Shown: one piece after another, positions 1-15,700 of the stretch
Layout of the letters: every line of letters starts with the position of its first letter
Position numbering within the stretch: the stretch's first letter is position 1
Source of the DNA: Siphonodentalium dalli
Lineage: Eukaryota; Mollusca; Scaphopoda; Gadilida; Siphonodentaliidae
Length of the DNA: 64,000 nt
Reading direction: 5' to 3'
Assembly (NCBI GenBank): GCA_032622095.1
Contig: CP136061.1
Location: forward strand, 86,776,324-86,840,323
Made by a program: the position numbers and the translations under genes
Notes under the pieces: model-generated
Seen by the model: the letters and a program-made list of their open reading frames with translations, nothing else
What the model was told of the DNA's origin: nothing
Databases searched by the model: none

Positions 1-2049
1 ATCATTGTATGGTATAGGGGTACAATCATTGTATGGTATAGAGGTACAATCATTGTATGGTATAGGGGTACAATCATTGTATGGTATAGGGGTACAATCA
101 TTGTATGGTATATGGGTACAATCATTGTATGGTATAGGGGTACAATCCTTGTAAGGTATAGGGGTACAATCATTGTATGGTATAGGGGTACAATCATTGT
201 ATGGTATAGAGGTACAATCATTGTATGGTATAGGGGTACAATCATTGTATGGTATAGGGGTACAATCATTGTATGGTATAGGGGTACAATCATTATATGG
301 TATAGGGGTACAATCATTGTATGGTATAGGGGTACAATCCTTGTAAGGTATAGGGGTACACTCATTGTATGGTATAGGGGTACAATCATTGTAAGGTATA
401 GGGGTACAATCATTATATGGTATAGGGGTACAATCATTATATGGTATAGGGGTACAATCCTTGTATGGTATAGGGGTACAATCCTTGTAAGGTATAGGGG
501 TACACTCATTGTATGGTATAGGGGTACAATCATTGTAAGGTATAGGGGTACAATCATTGTATGGTATAGGGGTACAATCATTGTATGGTATAGGGGTACA
601 CTCAGTGTGTGGTATAGGGGTACAATCATTGTGTGGTATAGGGGTACAATCATTGTGTGGTATAGGGGTACAATCCGTGTATGGTATAGGGGTACAATCA
701 TTGTATGGTATAGGGGTACAATCATTGTATGGTATAGGGGTACAATCATTGTGTGGTATAGGGGTACAATCATTGTGTGGTATAGGGGTACAATCATTGT
801 GTGGTATAGGGGTACAATCATTGTATGGTATAGGGGTACAATCATTGTAAGGTATAGGGGTACAATCATTATATGGTATAGGGGTACAATCATTATATGG
901 TATAGGGGTACAATCATTATATGGTATAGGGGTACAATCATTATATGGTATAGGGGTACAATCCTTATATGGTATAGGGGTACAATCATTATATGGTATA
1001 GGGGTACAATCATTGTATGGTATAGGGGTACACTCATTGTATGGTATAGGGGTACAATCATTATATGGTATAGGGGTACAATCATTGTAAGGTATAGGGG
1101 TACAATCATTGTATGGTATAGGGGTACAATCATTATATGGTATAGGGGTACAATCCTTGTATGGTATAGGGGTACAATCCTTGTATGGTATAGGGGTACA
1201 ATCCTTGTAAGGTATAGGGGTACACTCATTGTATGGTATAGGGGTACAATCATTGTATGGTATAGGGGTACAATCCTTGTATGGTATAGGGGTACAATCA
1301 TTATATGGTATAGGGGTACAATCCTTGTAAGGTATAGGGGTACACTCATTGTATGGTATAGGGGTACAATCATTGTAAGGTATAGGGGTACAATCATTAT
1401 ATGGTATAGGGGTACAATCCTTGTATGGTATAGGGGTACAATCCTTGTATGGTATAGGGGTACAATCATTGTAAGGTATAGGGGTACAATCATTGTATGG
1501 TATAGGGGTACAATCATTGTATGGTATAGGGGTACAATCCTTGTATGGTATAGGGGTACACTCATTGTATGGTAAAGGGGTACACTCATTGTATGGTATA
1601 GGGGTACACTCATTGTATGGTATAGGGGTACAATCATTGTATGGTATAGGGGTACAATCATTGTATGGTATAGGGGTACAATCATTGTAAGGTATAGGGG
1701 TACAATCCTTGTATGGTATAGGGGTACAATCATTGTATGGTATAGGGGTACACTCATTGTATGGTATAGTGGTACAATCAGTGTATGGTATAGGGGTACA
1801 ATCATTGTATGGTATAGGGGTACAATCATTGTATGGTATAGGGGTACACTCATTGTATGGTATAGTGGTACAATCATTGTATGGTATAGGGGTACAATCA
1901 TTGTATGGTATAGGGGTACAATCATTGTATGGTATAGGGGTACACTCATTGTATGGTATAGGGGTACACTCATTGTATGGTATAGGGGTACACTCATTGT
2001 ATGGTATAGGGGTACAATCATTGTATGGTATAGGGGTACAATCCTTGTA

Positions 2050-2750
2050 TGGTATAGGGGTACACTCATTGTATGGTATAGTGGTACAATCATTGTATGG
2101 TATAGGGGTACAATCCATGTATTGTATAGGGTACAATCCTTGTATGGTATAGGGGTACACTCATTGTATGGTATAGGGGTACACTCATTGTATGGTATAG
2201 GGGTACAATCCATGTATGGTATAGGGGTACAATCCATGTATGGTATAGGGGTACAATCCTTGTATGGTATAGGGGTACACTCATTGTATGGTATAGGGGT
2301 ACACTCATTGTATGGTATAGGGGTACAATCCATGTAAGGTATAGGGGTACAATCCATGTATGGTATAGGGGTACAATCCATGTAAGGTATAGGGGAACAA
2401 TCCATGTAAGGTATAGGGGTACAATCCATGTATGGTATAGGGGTACACTCATTGTATGGTATAGGGGTACAATCCATGTAAGGTATAGGGGTACAATCCT
2501 TGTATGGTATAGGGGTACAATCCATGTATGGTATAGGGGTACAATCCATGTAAGGTATAGGGGTACAATCCATGTAAGGTATAGGGGTACAATCCATGTA
2601 TGGTATAGGGGTACAATCCATGTAAGGTATAGGGGTACAATCCATGTAAGGTATATGGGTACAATCCTTGTATGGTATAGGGGTACAATCCTTGTATGGT
2701 ATAGGGTACAATCCTTGTAAGGTATAGGGGTACACTCATTGTATGGTATA
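2050..2750. repeat. Satellite higher-order block, left copy of a 4.17-kb-offset pair
   Basis: The order of variant units here (a shortened unit at about 2,127, then CTT, ACTCATT twice, CCATG twice, CTT, ACTCATT twice, CCATG plus AAGG) is repeated at a constant offset of 4,173 bp in the block at 6.2-6.9 kb. Both blocks open with a shortened unit. This shows duplication of a long stretch of array rather than unit-by-unit change. Confidence 0.75.
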
Positions 2751-5700
2751 GGGGTACAATCATTGTATGGTATAGGGGTACAATCATTGTAAGGTATAGG
2801 GGTACAATCCATGTAAGGTATAGGGGTACAATCCATGTATGGTATAGGGGTACACTCATTGTATGGTATAGGGGTACAATCCATGTAAGGTATAGGGGTA
2901 CAATCCTTGTATGGTATAGGGGTACAATCATTGTATGGTATAGGGGTACAATCCATGTATGGTATAGAGGTACAATCCATGTATGGTATAGGGGTACAAT
3001 CCATGTATGGTATAGGGGTACAATCCTTGTAAGGTATAGGGGTACAATCCTTGTAAGGTATAGGGGTACAATCATTGTAAGGTATAGGGGTACAATCCAT
3101 GTATGGTATAGGGGTACAATCCTTGTATGGTATAGGGGTACAATCATTGTATGGTATATGGGTACAATCCTTGTATGGTATAGGGGTACAATCCATGTAA
3201 GGTATAGGGGTACAATCCATGTATGGTATAGGGGTACAATCATTGTAAGGTATAGGGGTACAATCATTGTAAGGTATAGGGGTACAATCCATGTATGGTA
3301 TAGGGGTACAATCCATGTATGGTATAGGGGTACAATCCATGTATGGTATAGGGGTACAATCCTTGTAAGGTATAGGGGTACAATCCTTGTAAGGTATAGG
3401 GGTACAATCATTGTAAGGTATAGGGGTACAATCCATGTATGGTATAGGGGTACAATCATTGTATGGTATAGGGGTACAATCCTTGTATGGTATAGGGTAC
3501 AATCCATGTATGGTATAGGGGTACAATCCTTGTATGGTATAGGGGTACAATCCATGTATGGTATAGGGGTACAATCCTTGTAAGGTATAGGGGTACAATC
3601 ATTGTAAGGTATAGGGGTACAATCCTTGTATGGTATAGGGGTACAATCCTTGCATGGTATAGGGGTACAATCATTGTATGGTATAGGGGTACAATCCTTG
3701 TATGGTATAGGGGTACACTCATTGTATGGTATAGGGGTACAATCCATGTAAGGTATAGGGGTACACTCATTGTATGGTATAGGGGTACAATCCTTGTATG
3801 GTATAGGGGTACACTCATTGTATGGTATAGGGGTACAATCATTGTATGGTATAGGGGTACAATCATTGTATGGTATAGGGGTACAATCCATGTATGGTAT
3901 AGGGGTACAATCATTGTATGGTATAGGGGTACAATCCTTGTATGGTATAGGGGTACAATCCATGTATGGTATAGGGGTACAATCCTTGTATGGTATAGGG
4001 GTACAACCCTTGTATGGTATAGGGGTACAATCATTGTATGGTATAGGGGTACAATCATTGTATGGTATAGGGGTTCAATCCCTGTATGGTATAGGGGTAC
4101 AATCATTGTATGGTATAGGGGTACAATCATTGTATGGTATAGGGGTACAATCATTGTATGGTATAGGGGTACAATCCCTGTATGGTATAGGGGTACAATC
4201 CTTGTATGGTATAGGGGTACAATCCTTGTATGGTATAGGGGTACAATCCTTGTATGGTATAGGGGTACAATCCTTGTATGGTATAGGGGTACAATCCTTG
4301 TAAGGTATAGGGGTACACTCATTGTATGGTATAGGGGTACAATCATTGTATGGCATAGGGGTACACTCATTGTATGGTATAGGGGTACAATCCTTGTATG
4401 GTATAGGGGTACAATCATTGTATGGTATAGGGGTACACTCATTGTATGGTATAGGGGTACAATCATTGTATGGTATAGGGGTACACTCATTGTATGGTAT
4501 AGGGGTACAATCCTTGTATGGTATAGGGGTACACTCATTGTATGGTATAGGGGTACAATCCTTGTATGGTATAGGGGTACAATCCTTGTATGGTATAGGG
4601 GTACAATCATTGTATGGTATAGGGGTACAATCCTTGTAAGGTATAGGGGTACAATCCTTGTATGGTATAGGGGTACAATCCTTGTAATGTATAGGGGTAC
4701 AATCATTGTATGGTATAGGGGTACAATCCTTGTAATGTATAGGGGTACAATCATTGTATGGTATAGGGGTACAATCATTGTATGGTATAGGGGTACAATC
4801 CTTGTATGGTATAGGGGTACAATCCTTGTATGGTATAGGGGTACAATTATTGTATGGTATAGGGGTACAATCCTTGTATGGTATAGGGGTACAATCATTA
4901 TATGGTATAGGGGTACAATCCTTGTATGGTATAGGGGTACACTCATTGTATGGTATAGGGGTACAATCCTTGTATGGTATAGGGGTACACTCATTGTATG
5001 GTATAGGGGTACAATCATTGTATGGTATAGGGGTACAATCATTGTATGGTATAGGGGTACAATCCTTGTATGATATAGGGGTACACTCATTGTATGGTAT
5101 AGGGGTACAATCCTTGTAAGGTATAGGGGTACAATCCTTGTAAGGTACAGGGGTACAATCATTGTAAGGTATAGGGGTACAATCATTGTATGTTATAGGG
5201 GTACAATCATTGTATGGTATAGGGGTACAATCCATGTAAGGTATAGGGGTACAATACTTGTATGGTATAGGGGTACAATCCATGTAAGGTATAGGGGTAC
5301 AATCCTTGTATGGTATAGGGGTACAATCCATGTAAGGTATAGGGGTACAATCATTGTATGGTATAGGGGTACAATCATTGTATGGTATAGGGGTACAATC
5401 CATGTAAGGTATAGGGGTACAATCATTGTATGGTATAGGGGTACAATCCATGTATGGTATAGGGGTACAATCCATGTATGGTATAGGGGTACAATCCATG
5501 TATGGTATAGGGGTACAATCCTTGTAAGGTATAGGGGTACAATCCTTGTAAGGTATAGGGGTACAATCATTGTAAGGTATAGGGGTACGATCCATGTATG
5601 GTATAGGGGTACAATCCTTGTATGGTATAGGGGTACAATCATTGTATGGTATAGGGGTACAATCCTTGTATGGTATAGGGGTACAATCCATGTATGATAT

Positions 5701-6219
5701 AGGGGTACAATCCTTGAATGGTATAGGGGTACAATCCATGTATGGTATAGGGGTACAATCCTTGTAAGGTATAGGGGTACAATCATTGTAAGGTATAGGG
5801 GTACAATCATTGTATGGTATAGGGGTACAATCCTTGTATGGTATAGGGGTACACTCATTGTATGGTATAGGGGTACAATCCATGTAAGGTATAGGGGTAC
5901 ACTCATTGTATTGTATAGGGGTACAATCCTTGTATGGTATAGGGGTACACTCATTGTATGGTATAGGGGTACAATCATTGTATGGTATAGGGGTACAATC
6001 CATGTATGGTATAGGGGTACAATCATTGTATGGTATAGGGGTACAATCCTTGTATGGTATAGGGGTACAATCCTTGTAAGGTATAGGGGTACAATCCATG
6101 TATGGTATAGGGGTACAATCCTTGTATGGTATAGGGGTACAATCCTTGTATGGTATAGGGGTACAATCATTGTATGGTATAGGGGTACAATCCTTGTATG
6201 GTATAGGGGTACAATCCTT

Positions 6220-6900
6220 GTAAGGTATAGGGGTACAATCCATGTATGGTATAGTTGTACAATCATTGTATGGTATAGGGGTACAATCCATGTATGGTAT
6301 ATGGTACAATCCTTGTATGGTATAGGGGTACACTCATTGTATGGTATAGGGGTACACTCATTGTATGGTATAGGGGTACAATCCATGTATGGTATAGGGG
6401 TACAATCCATGTATGGTATAGGGGTACAATCCTTGTATGGTATAGGGGTACACTCATTGTATGGTATAGGGGTACACTCATTGTATGGTATAGGGGTACA
6501 ATCCATGTAAGGTATAGGGGTACAATCCATGTATGGTATAGGGGTACAATCCATGTAAGGTATAGGGGTACAATCCATGTAAGGTATAGGGGTACAATCC
6601 ATGTATGGTATATGGGTACACTCATTGTATGGTATAGGGGTACAATCCATGTAAGGTATAGGGGTACAATCCTTGTATGGTATAGGGGTACAATCCATGT
6701 ATGGTATAGGGGTACAATCCTTGTAAGGTATAGGGGTACAATCCTTGTATGGTATAGGGGTACAATCCTTGTAAGGTATAGGGGTACAATCCTTGTAAGG
6801 TATAGGGGTACAATCCTTGTATGGTATAGGGGTACAATCCTTGTATGGTATAGGGGTACAATCCTTGTAAGGTATAGGGGTACACTCATTGTATGGTATA
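6220..6900. repeat. Satellite higher-order block, right copy of the 4.17-kb-offset pair
   Basis: Same succession of variant units as at about 2,050-2,750, offset 4,173 bp. It opens with a 22-bp unit at 6,301 (TATATGGTACAA) where the left copy has a 23-bp one. The match fades toward 6.9 kb, where CTTGTAAGG variants replace CCATGTAAGG variants. Confidence 0.7.
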
Positions 6901-7775
6901 GGGGTACAATCATTGTATGGTATAGGGGTACAATCATTGTATGGTATAGGGGTACACTCATTGTATGGTATAGGGGTACAATCATTGTATGGTATAGGGG
7001 TACAATCATTGTATGGTATAGGGGTACAATCATTATATGGTATAGGGGTACAATCCATGTAAGGTATAGGGGTACAATCCATGTATGGTATAGGGGTACA
7101 ATCATTGTAAGGTATAGGGGTACACTCATTGTATGGTATAGGGGTACAATCATTGTATGGTATAGGGGTACACTCATTGTATGGTATAGGGGTACAATCA
7201 TTGTATGGTATAGGGGTACAATCATTGTATGGTATAGGGGTACACTCATTGTATGGTATAGGGGTACAATCCATGTAAGGTATAGGGGTACACTCATTGT
7301 ATGGTATAGGGGTACAATCCATGTAAGGTATAGGGGTACAATCCTTGTATGGTATAGGGGTACAATCCTTGTAAGGTATAGGGGTACAATCATTGTAAGG
7401 TATAGGGGTACAATCATTATATGGTATAGGGGTACAATCATTATATGGTATAGGGGTACAATCCTTGTATGGTATAGGGGTACAATCCTTGTATGGTATA
7501 GGGGTACAATCATTATATGGTATAGGGGTACAATCATTATATGGTATAGGGGTACAATCATTATATGGTATAGGGGTACAATCATTATATGGTATAGGGG
7601 TACAATCCTTGTAAGGTATAGGGGTACAATCATTGTATGGTATAGTGGTACAATCATTGTATGGTATAGGGGTACAATCATTATATGGTATAGGGGTACA
7701 ATCATTATATGGTATAGGGGTACAATCATTATATGGTATAGGGGTACAATCCTTGTAAGGTATATGGGTACAGGT

Positions 7776-10700
7776 ATAGGGGTACAATCCTTGTATGGTA
7801 TAGGGGTACAATCATTGTATGGTATATTGGGTACAATCCTTGTATGGTATAGGGGTACAATCATTGTATGTGATAGGGGTACAATCCTCGTGTGGTATAG
7901 GGGTACAATCCTTGTATGGTATAGGGGTACAATCCTCGTGTGGTATAGGGGTACAATCCATGTATGGTGTATGGGTACAATCATTGTATGGTATAGGGGT
8001 ACAATCCTTGTATGGTATAGGGTACAATCATTGTATGGTATATTGGGTACAATCCTTGTATGGTATAGGGGTACAATCATTGTATGTGATAGGCGTACAA
8101 TCCTCGTGTGGTATAGGGGTACAATCCTCGTGTGGTATAGGGGTACAATCCATGTATGGTGTATGGGTACAATCATTGTATGGTATAGGGGTACAATCCT
8201 TGTATGGTATAGGGGTACAATCCTTGTATGGTATAGGGGTACAATCATTGTATTGTATAGGGTACAATCCTTGTATGGTATAGGGGTACAATCATTGTAT
8301 GGTATATTGGGTACAATCCTTGTATGGTATAGGGGTACAATCCTTGTATGGTATAGGGGTACAATCATTCTATGGTATAGGGGTACAATCATTGTATGGT
8401 ATAGGGGTACAATCCTTGTATGGTATATGGGTACAATCCATGTATGGTATAGTGGTACAATCATTGTATGGTGTATGGGTACAATCCTTGTATGGTATAG
8501 GGGTACAATCATTGTATGGTATAGGGTACAATCCTTGTATGGTATAGGGGTACAATCCCTGTATGGTATAGTGGTACAATCATTGTATGGTATAGGGGTA
8601 CAATCATTGTATGGTATAGGGTACAATCATTGTATGGTATAGGGTACAATCATTGTATGGTATATGGGTACACTCCGTGTATGGTATAGGGGAACATCAT
8701 TGTATGGTATAGGGGTACAATCCTTATATGGTATAGGGGTACAATCCTTGTATGGTATATGGGTACAATCCTTGTATGGTATAGGGTACAATCCTTGTAT
8801 GGTATAGTGGTACAATCATTGTATGGTACAGGGGTACAATCCTAGTATGGTATAGGGGTACAATCCATGTAAGGTATAGGGGTACAATCATTGTATTGTA
8901 TAGGGGTACACTCCTTGTATGGTATAGGGTCATTGTATGGTATAGGGGTACACTCCTTGTATGGTATAGGGGTACAATCCTTGTATGGTATAGGGGTACA
9001 ATCCATGTAAGGTATAGGGGTACAATCATTGTATTGTATAGGGGTACACTCCTTGTATGGTATAGGGTCCTTGTATGGTATAGGGGTACAATCCTTGTAT
9101 GGTATAGGGGTACAATCCTTGTATGGTATAGGGGTACAATCCTTGTATGGTATAGGGGTACACTCATTGTATGGTATAGGGGTACACTCATTGTATGGTA
9201 TAGGGGTACAATCCCTGTATGTTATATGGGTACAATCCTTGTATGGTATAGGGGTACAATCCTTGTATGGTATAGGGGTACAATCCTTGTATGGTATAGG
9301 GGTACAATCCATGTATGGTATAGGGGTACACTCATTGTATGGTATAGGGGTACAATCCCTGTATGGTATATGGGTACAATCCTTGTATGGTATAATGGGT
9401 ACAATCCATGTATGGTATAGGGGTACAATCCTTGTATGGTATAGGGGTACAATCCTTGTATGGTATAGGGGTACAATCCTTGTATGGTATAGGGGTACAA
9501 TCCTTGTATGGTATAGGGGTACACTCATTGTATGGTATAGGGGTACACTCATTGTATGGTATAGGGGTACAATCATTGTATGGTATAGGGGTACAATCAT
9601 TGTATGGTATAGGGTACAATCCTTGTATGGTATAGGGTCCTTGTATGGTATAGGGGTACAATCCTTGTATGGTATAGGGGTACAATCCTTGTATGGTATA
9701 GGGGTACAATCCGTGTATGGTATAGGGTACAATCCATGTAAGGTATAGGGGTACAATCCTTGTATGGTATAGGGGTACAATCATTGTATGGTATAGGGTA
9801 CAATCCTTGTATGGTATAGGGTACAATCCGTGTATGGTATAGGGGTACAATCATTGTATTGTATAGGGTCCTTGTATGGTATATGGGTACAATCCTTGTA
9901 TGGTATAGGGGTACAATCCTTGTATGGTATAGGGGTACAATCCGTGTATGGTATAGGGGTACAATCCTTGTATGGTATAGGGTACAATCCTTGTATGGTA
10001 TAGGGTACAATCCGTGTATGGTATAGGGGTACAATCCTTGTATTGTATAGGGGTACAATCATTGTATTGTATAGGGTCCTTGTATGGTATATGGGTACAA
10101 TCCTTGTATGGTATATAGGGTACAATCCTTGTATGGTATAGGGGTACAATCCTTGTATGGTATATGGGTACAATCCTTGTATGGTATATGGGTACAATCA
10201 TTGTATGGTATATGGGTACAATCCTTGTATGGTATATGGGTACAATCCTTGTATGGTATATGGGTACAATCCTTGTATGGTATATGGGTACAATCCTTGT
10301 ATGGTATATGGGTACAATCCTTGTATGGTATATGGGTACAATCCTTGTATGGTATATGGGTACAATCCTTGTATGGTATAGGGGTACAATCCTTGTATGG
10401 TATATGGGTACAATCATTGTATGGTATAGGGGTACAATCCTTGTATTGTATAGGGGTACAATCATTGTATTGTATAGGGTCCTTGTATGGTATATGGGTA
10501 CAATCCTTGTATGGTATATGGGTACAATCATTGTATGGTATAGGGGTACAATCCTTGTATGGTATAGGGTACAATCCGTGTATCGTATAGGGGTACAATC
10601 CTTGTATTGTATAGGTGTGCACTCCTTGTATGGTATAGGGGTACAATCCTTGTATTGTATAGGGGTACAATCATTGTATTGTATAGGGTCCTTGTATGGT

Positions 10701-12330
10701 ATATGGGTACAATCCTTGTATGGTATATGGGTACAATCCTTGTATGGTATAGGGGTACAATCCTTGTATGGTATAGGGTACAATCCTTGTATGGTATAGG
10801 GTAAAATCCGTGTATGGTATAGGGGTACAATCCTTGTATTGTATAGGTGTGCACTCCTTGTATGGTATAGGGGTACAATCCTTATATGGTATAGGGGTAC
10901 AATCCTTGTATGGTATAGGGGTACAATCCGTGTATGGTATAGGGGTACAATCCTTATATGGTATAGGGGTACAATCCTTGTATGGTATAGGGGTACAATC
11001 ATTGTATTGTATAGGGTCCTTGTATGGTATATGGGTACAATCCTTGTATGGTATATGGGTACAATCCTTGTATGGTATAGGGTCCTTGTATGGTATAGGG
11101 GTACAATCCTTGTATGGTATAGGGGTACAATCATTGTATGGTATAGGGTCCTTGTATGGTATAGGGGTACAATCCATGTAATGTATATGGGTACAATCCT
11201 TGTATGGTATAGGGTCCTTGTATGGTATAGGGGTACAATCCTTGTATTGTATAGGGTACAATCCTTGTATGGTATATAGGGTACAATCCTTGTATGGTAT
11301 AGGGGTACAATCCTTGTATTGTATAGGTGTGCACTCCTTGTATGGTATAGGGGTACAATCCTTGTATGGTATAGGGGTACAATCATTGTATGGTATAGGG
11401 TCCTTGTATGGTATAGGGGTACAATCCATGTAAGGTATATGGGTACAATCCTTGTATGGTATAGGGTCCTTGTATGGTATAGGGGTACAATCCTTATATG
11501 GTATAGGGGTACAATCCATGTAAGGTATATGGGTACAATCCTTGTATGGTATAGGGTCCTTGTATGGTATAGGGGTACAATCCTTGTATGGTATAGGGGT
11601 ACAATCCTTGTATGGTATAAGGTACAATCCTTGTATGGTATAGGGGTACACTCCTTGTATGGTATAGGGTACAATCCTTGTATGGTATAGGGTCCTTGTA
11701 TGTTATAGGGGTACAATCCTTGTATGGTATAGCGGTACAATCCTTGTATGGTATAGGGGTACAATCCTTGTATGGTATAGGGTACAATCCTTGTATGGTA
11801 TAGGGGTACACTCCTTGTATGGTATAGGGGTACACTCATTGTATGGTATAGGGGTACACTCATTGTATGGTATAGGGGTACAATCCTTGTATGGTATAGG
11901 GGTACAATCCTTGTATGGTATAGGGGTACAATCCTTGTATGGTATAGGGGTACACTCATTGTATGGTATAGGGGTACACTCATTGTATGGTATAGGGGTA
12001 CACTCCGTGTATGGTATAGGGGTACACTCATTGTATGGTATAGGGGTACACTCCGTGTATGGTATAGGGGCACAATCCTTGTATGGTATAGGGGTACAAT
12101 CCTTGTATGGTATAGGGGTACAATCCTTGTATGGTATAGGGGTACAATCCTTGTATGGTATATGGGTACACTCATTGTATGGTATAGGGGTACACTCATT
12201 GTATGGTATAGGGGTACACTCCGTGTATGGTATAGGGGCACAATCCTTGTATGGTATAGGGGTATAATCCGTGTATGGTATAGGGGAACATCATTGTATG
12301 GTATAGGGGTACACTCATTGTATGGTATAG
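7776..12330. repeat. Satellite segmental duplication, copy 1 (about 4.5 kb)
   Basis: Rare variants recur in the same order about 5 kb downstream: TATATTGGG, TATGTGATAGG, CCTCGTGTGG, CTAGTATGG, the GGGAACATCATTG unit and GGTGTGCACTCC. The offset is exactly 5,013 bp from about 7.8 to 9.4 kb, 4,853 bp near 10.5-11.2 kb, 4,875 bp near 11.5-11.8 kb and 4,659 bp near 12.26 kb. The duplication was therefore followed by a few gains and losses of whole units. Confidence 0.85.
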
Positions 12331-12788
12331 GGGTACAATCCTTGTATGGTATAGGGGTACACTCATTGTATGGTATATGGGTACAATCCATGTATGGTAT
12401 AGGGGTACAATCCTTGTATGGTATAGGGGTACAATCCTTGTATGGTATAGGGGTACAATCCGTGTATGGTATAGGGGTACAATCATTGTATGGTATATTG
12501 GGTACAATCCTTGTATGGTATATTGGGTACAATCATTGTATGGTATAGGGGTACAATCCTTGTATGGTATAGGGGTACAATCATTGTATGGTATATTGGG
12601 TACAATCCTTGTATGGTATAGGGGTACAATCCATGTATGTGATAGGGGTACAATCATTGTATGGTATATTGGGTACAATCCTTGTATGGTATAGGGGTAC
12701 AATCCTTGTATGTTATAGGGGTACAATCATTGTATGGTATATTGGGTACAATCCTTGTATGGTATATTGGGTACAATCCTTGTATGGT

Positions 12789-15700
12789 ATAGGGGTACAA
12801 TCCTTGTATGGTATAGGGGTACAATCATTGTATGGTATATTGGGTACAATCCTTGTATGGTATAGGGGTACAATCATTGTATGTGATAGGGGTACAATCC
12901 TCGTGTGGTATAGGGGTACAATCCTTGTATGGTATAGGGGTACAATCCTCGTGTGGTATAGGGGTACAATCCATGTATGATGTATGGGTACAATCATTGT
13001 ATGGTATAGGGGTACAATCCTTGTATGGTATAGGGTACAATCATTGTATGGTATATTGGGTACAATCCTTGTATGGTATAGGGGTACAATCATTGTATGT
13101 GATAGGCGTACAATCCTCGTGTGGTATAGGGGTACAATCCTCGTGTGGTATAGGGGTACAATCCATGTATGGTGTATGGGTACAATCATTGTATGGTATA
13201 GGGGTACAATCCTTGTATGGTATAGGGGTATAATCCTTGTATGTTATAGGGGTACAATCATTGTATGGTATAGGGTACAATCCTTGTATGGTATAGGGGT
13301 ACAATCATTGTATGGTATATTGGGTACAATCCTTGTATGGTATAGGGGTACAATCCTTGTATGGTATAGGGGTACAATCCTTGTATGGTATAGGGGTACA
13401 ATCAGTGTATGGTATAGGGGCACAATCCTTGTATGGTATATGGGTACAATCCATGTATGGTATAGTGGTACAATCATTGTATGGTGTATGGGTACAATCC
13501 TTGTATGGTATAGGGGTACAATCATTGTATGGTATAGGGTACAATCCTTGTATGGTATAGGGGTACAATCCCTGTATGGTATAGTGGTACAATCATTGTA
13601 TGGTATAGGGGTACAATCATTGTATGGTATAGGGTACAATCATTGTTTGGTATAGGGTACAATCATTGTATGGTATATGGGTACACTCCGTGTATGGTAT
13701 AGGGGAACATCATTGTATGGTATAGGGGTACAATCCTTATATGGTATAGGGGTACAATCCTTGTATGGTATAGGGGTACAATCCTTGTATGGTATAGGGT
13801 ACAATCCTTGTATGGTATAGTGGTACAATCATTGTATGGTATAGGGGTACAATCCTAGTATGGTATAGGGGTACAATCCATGTAAGGTATAGGGGTACAA
13901 TCATTGTATTGTATAGGGGTACACTCCTTGTATGGTATAGGGTCATTGTATGGTATAGGGGTACACTCCTTGTATGGTATAGGGGTACAATCCTTGTATG
14001 GTATAGGGGTACAATCCATGTAAGGTATAGGGGTACAATCATTGTATTGTATAGGGGTACACTCCTTGTATGGTATAGGGTCCTTGTATGGTATAGGGGT
14101 ACAATCCTTGTATGGTATAGGGGTACAATCCTTGTATGGTATAGGGGTACAATCCTTGTATGGTATAGGGGTACACTCATTGTATGGTATAGGGGTACAC
14201 TCATTGTATGGTATAGGGGTACAATCCCTGTATGGTATATGGGTACAATCCTTGTATGGTATAGGGGTACAATCCTTGTATGGTATAGGGGTACAATCCT
14301 TGTATGGTATAGGGGTACAATCCATGTATGGTATAGGGGTACACTCATTGTATGGTATAGGGGTACAATCCCTGTATGGTATATGGGTACAATCCTTGTA
14401 TGGTATATGGGTACAATCCATGTATGGTATAGGGGTACAATCCGTGTATGGTATAGGGGTACAATCCTTGTATGGTATAGGGGTACAATCCTTGTATGGT
14501 ATAGGGGTACAATCCTTGTATGGTATAGGGGTACACTCATTGTATGGTATAGGGGTACACTCATTGTATGGTATAGGGGTACAATCATTGTATGGTATAT
14601 GGGTACAATCCTTGTATGGTATAGGGGTACAATCCTTGTATGGTATAGGGTACAATCCGTGTATGGTATAGGGGTACAATCCTTGTATTGTATAGGTGTG
14701 CACTCCTTGTATGGTATAGGGGTACAATCCTTGTATTGTATAGGGGTACAATCATTGTATTGTATAGGGTCCTTGTATGGTATATGGGTACAATCCTTGT
14801 ATGGTATATGGGTACAATCATTGTATTGTATAGGGGTACACTCCTTGTATGGTATAGGGTCCTTGTATGGTATAGGGGTACAATCCTTGTATGGTATAGG
14901 GGTACAATCCTTGTATGGTATAGGGGTACAATCCTTGTATGGTATAGGGGTACACTCATTGTATGGTATAGGGGTACACTCATTGTATGGTATAGGGGTA
15001 CAATCCTTGTATGGTATATGGGTACAATCCTTGTATGGTATATGGGTACAATCCTTGTATGGTATATGGGTACAATCCTTGTATGGTATATGGGTACAAT
15101 CCTTGTATGGTATATGGGTACAATCCGTGTATGGTATATGGGTACAATCCTTGTATGGTGTATGGGTACAATCCTTGTATGGTATATGGGTACAATCCTG
15201 TATGGTATATGGGTACAATCCTTGTATGGTATAGGGGTACAATCCTTGTATGGTATATGGGTACAATCCTTGTATGGTATAGGGGTACAATCATTGTATT
15301 GTATAGGGGTACAATCATTGTATTGTATAGGGTCCTTGTATGGTATATGGGTACAATCCTTGTATGGTATATGGGTACAATCCTTGTATGGTATAGGGGT
15401 ACAATCCTTGTATGGTATAGGGTACAATCCGTGTATGGTATAGGGGTACAATCCTTGTATTGTATAGGTGTGCACTCCTTGTATGGTATAGGGGTACAAT
15501 CCTTGTATTGTATAGGGGTACAATCATTGTATTGTATAGGGTCCTTGTATGGTATATGGGTACAATCCTTGTATGGTATATGGGTACAATCCTTGTATGG
15601 TATAGGGGTACAATCCTTGTATGGTATAGGGTACAATCCTTGTATGGTATAGGGTACAATCCGTGTATGGTATAGGGGTACAATCCTTGTATTGTATAGG

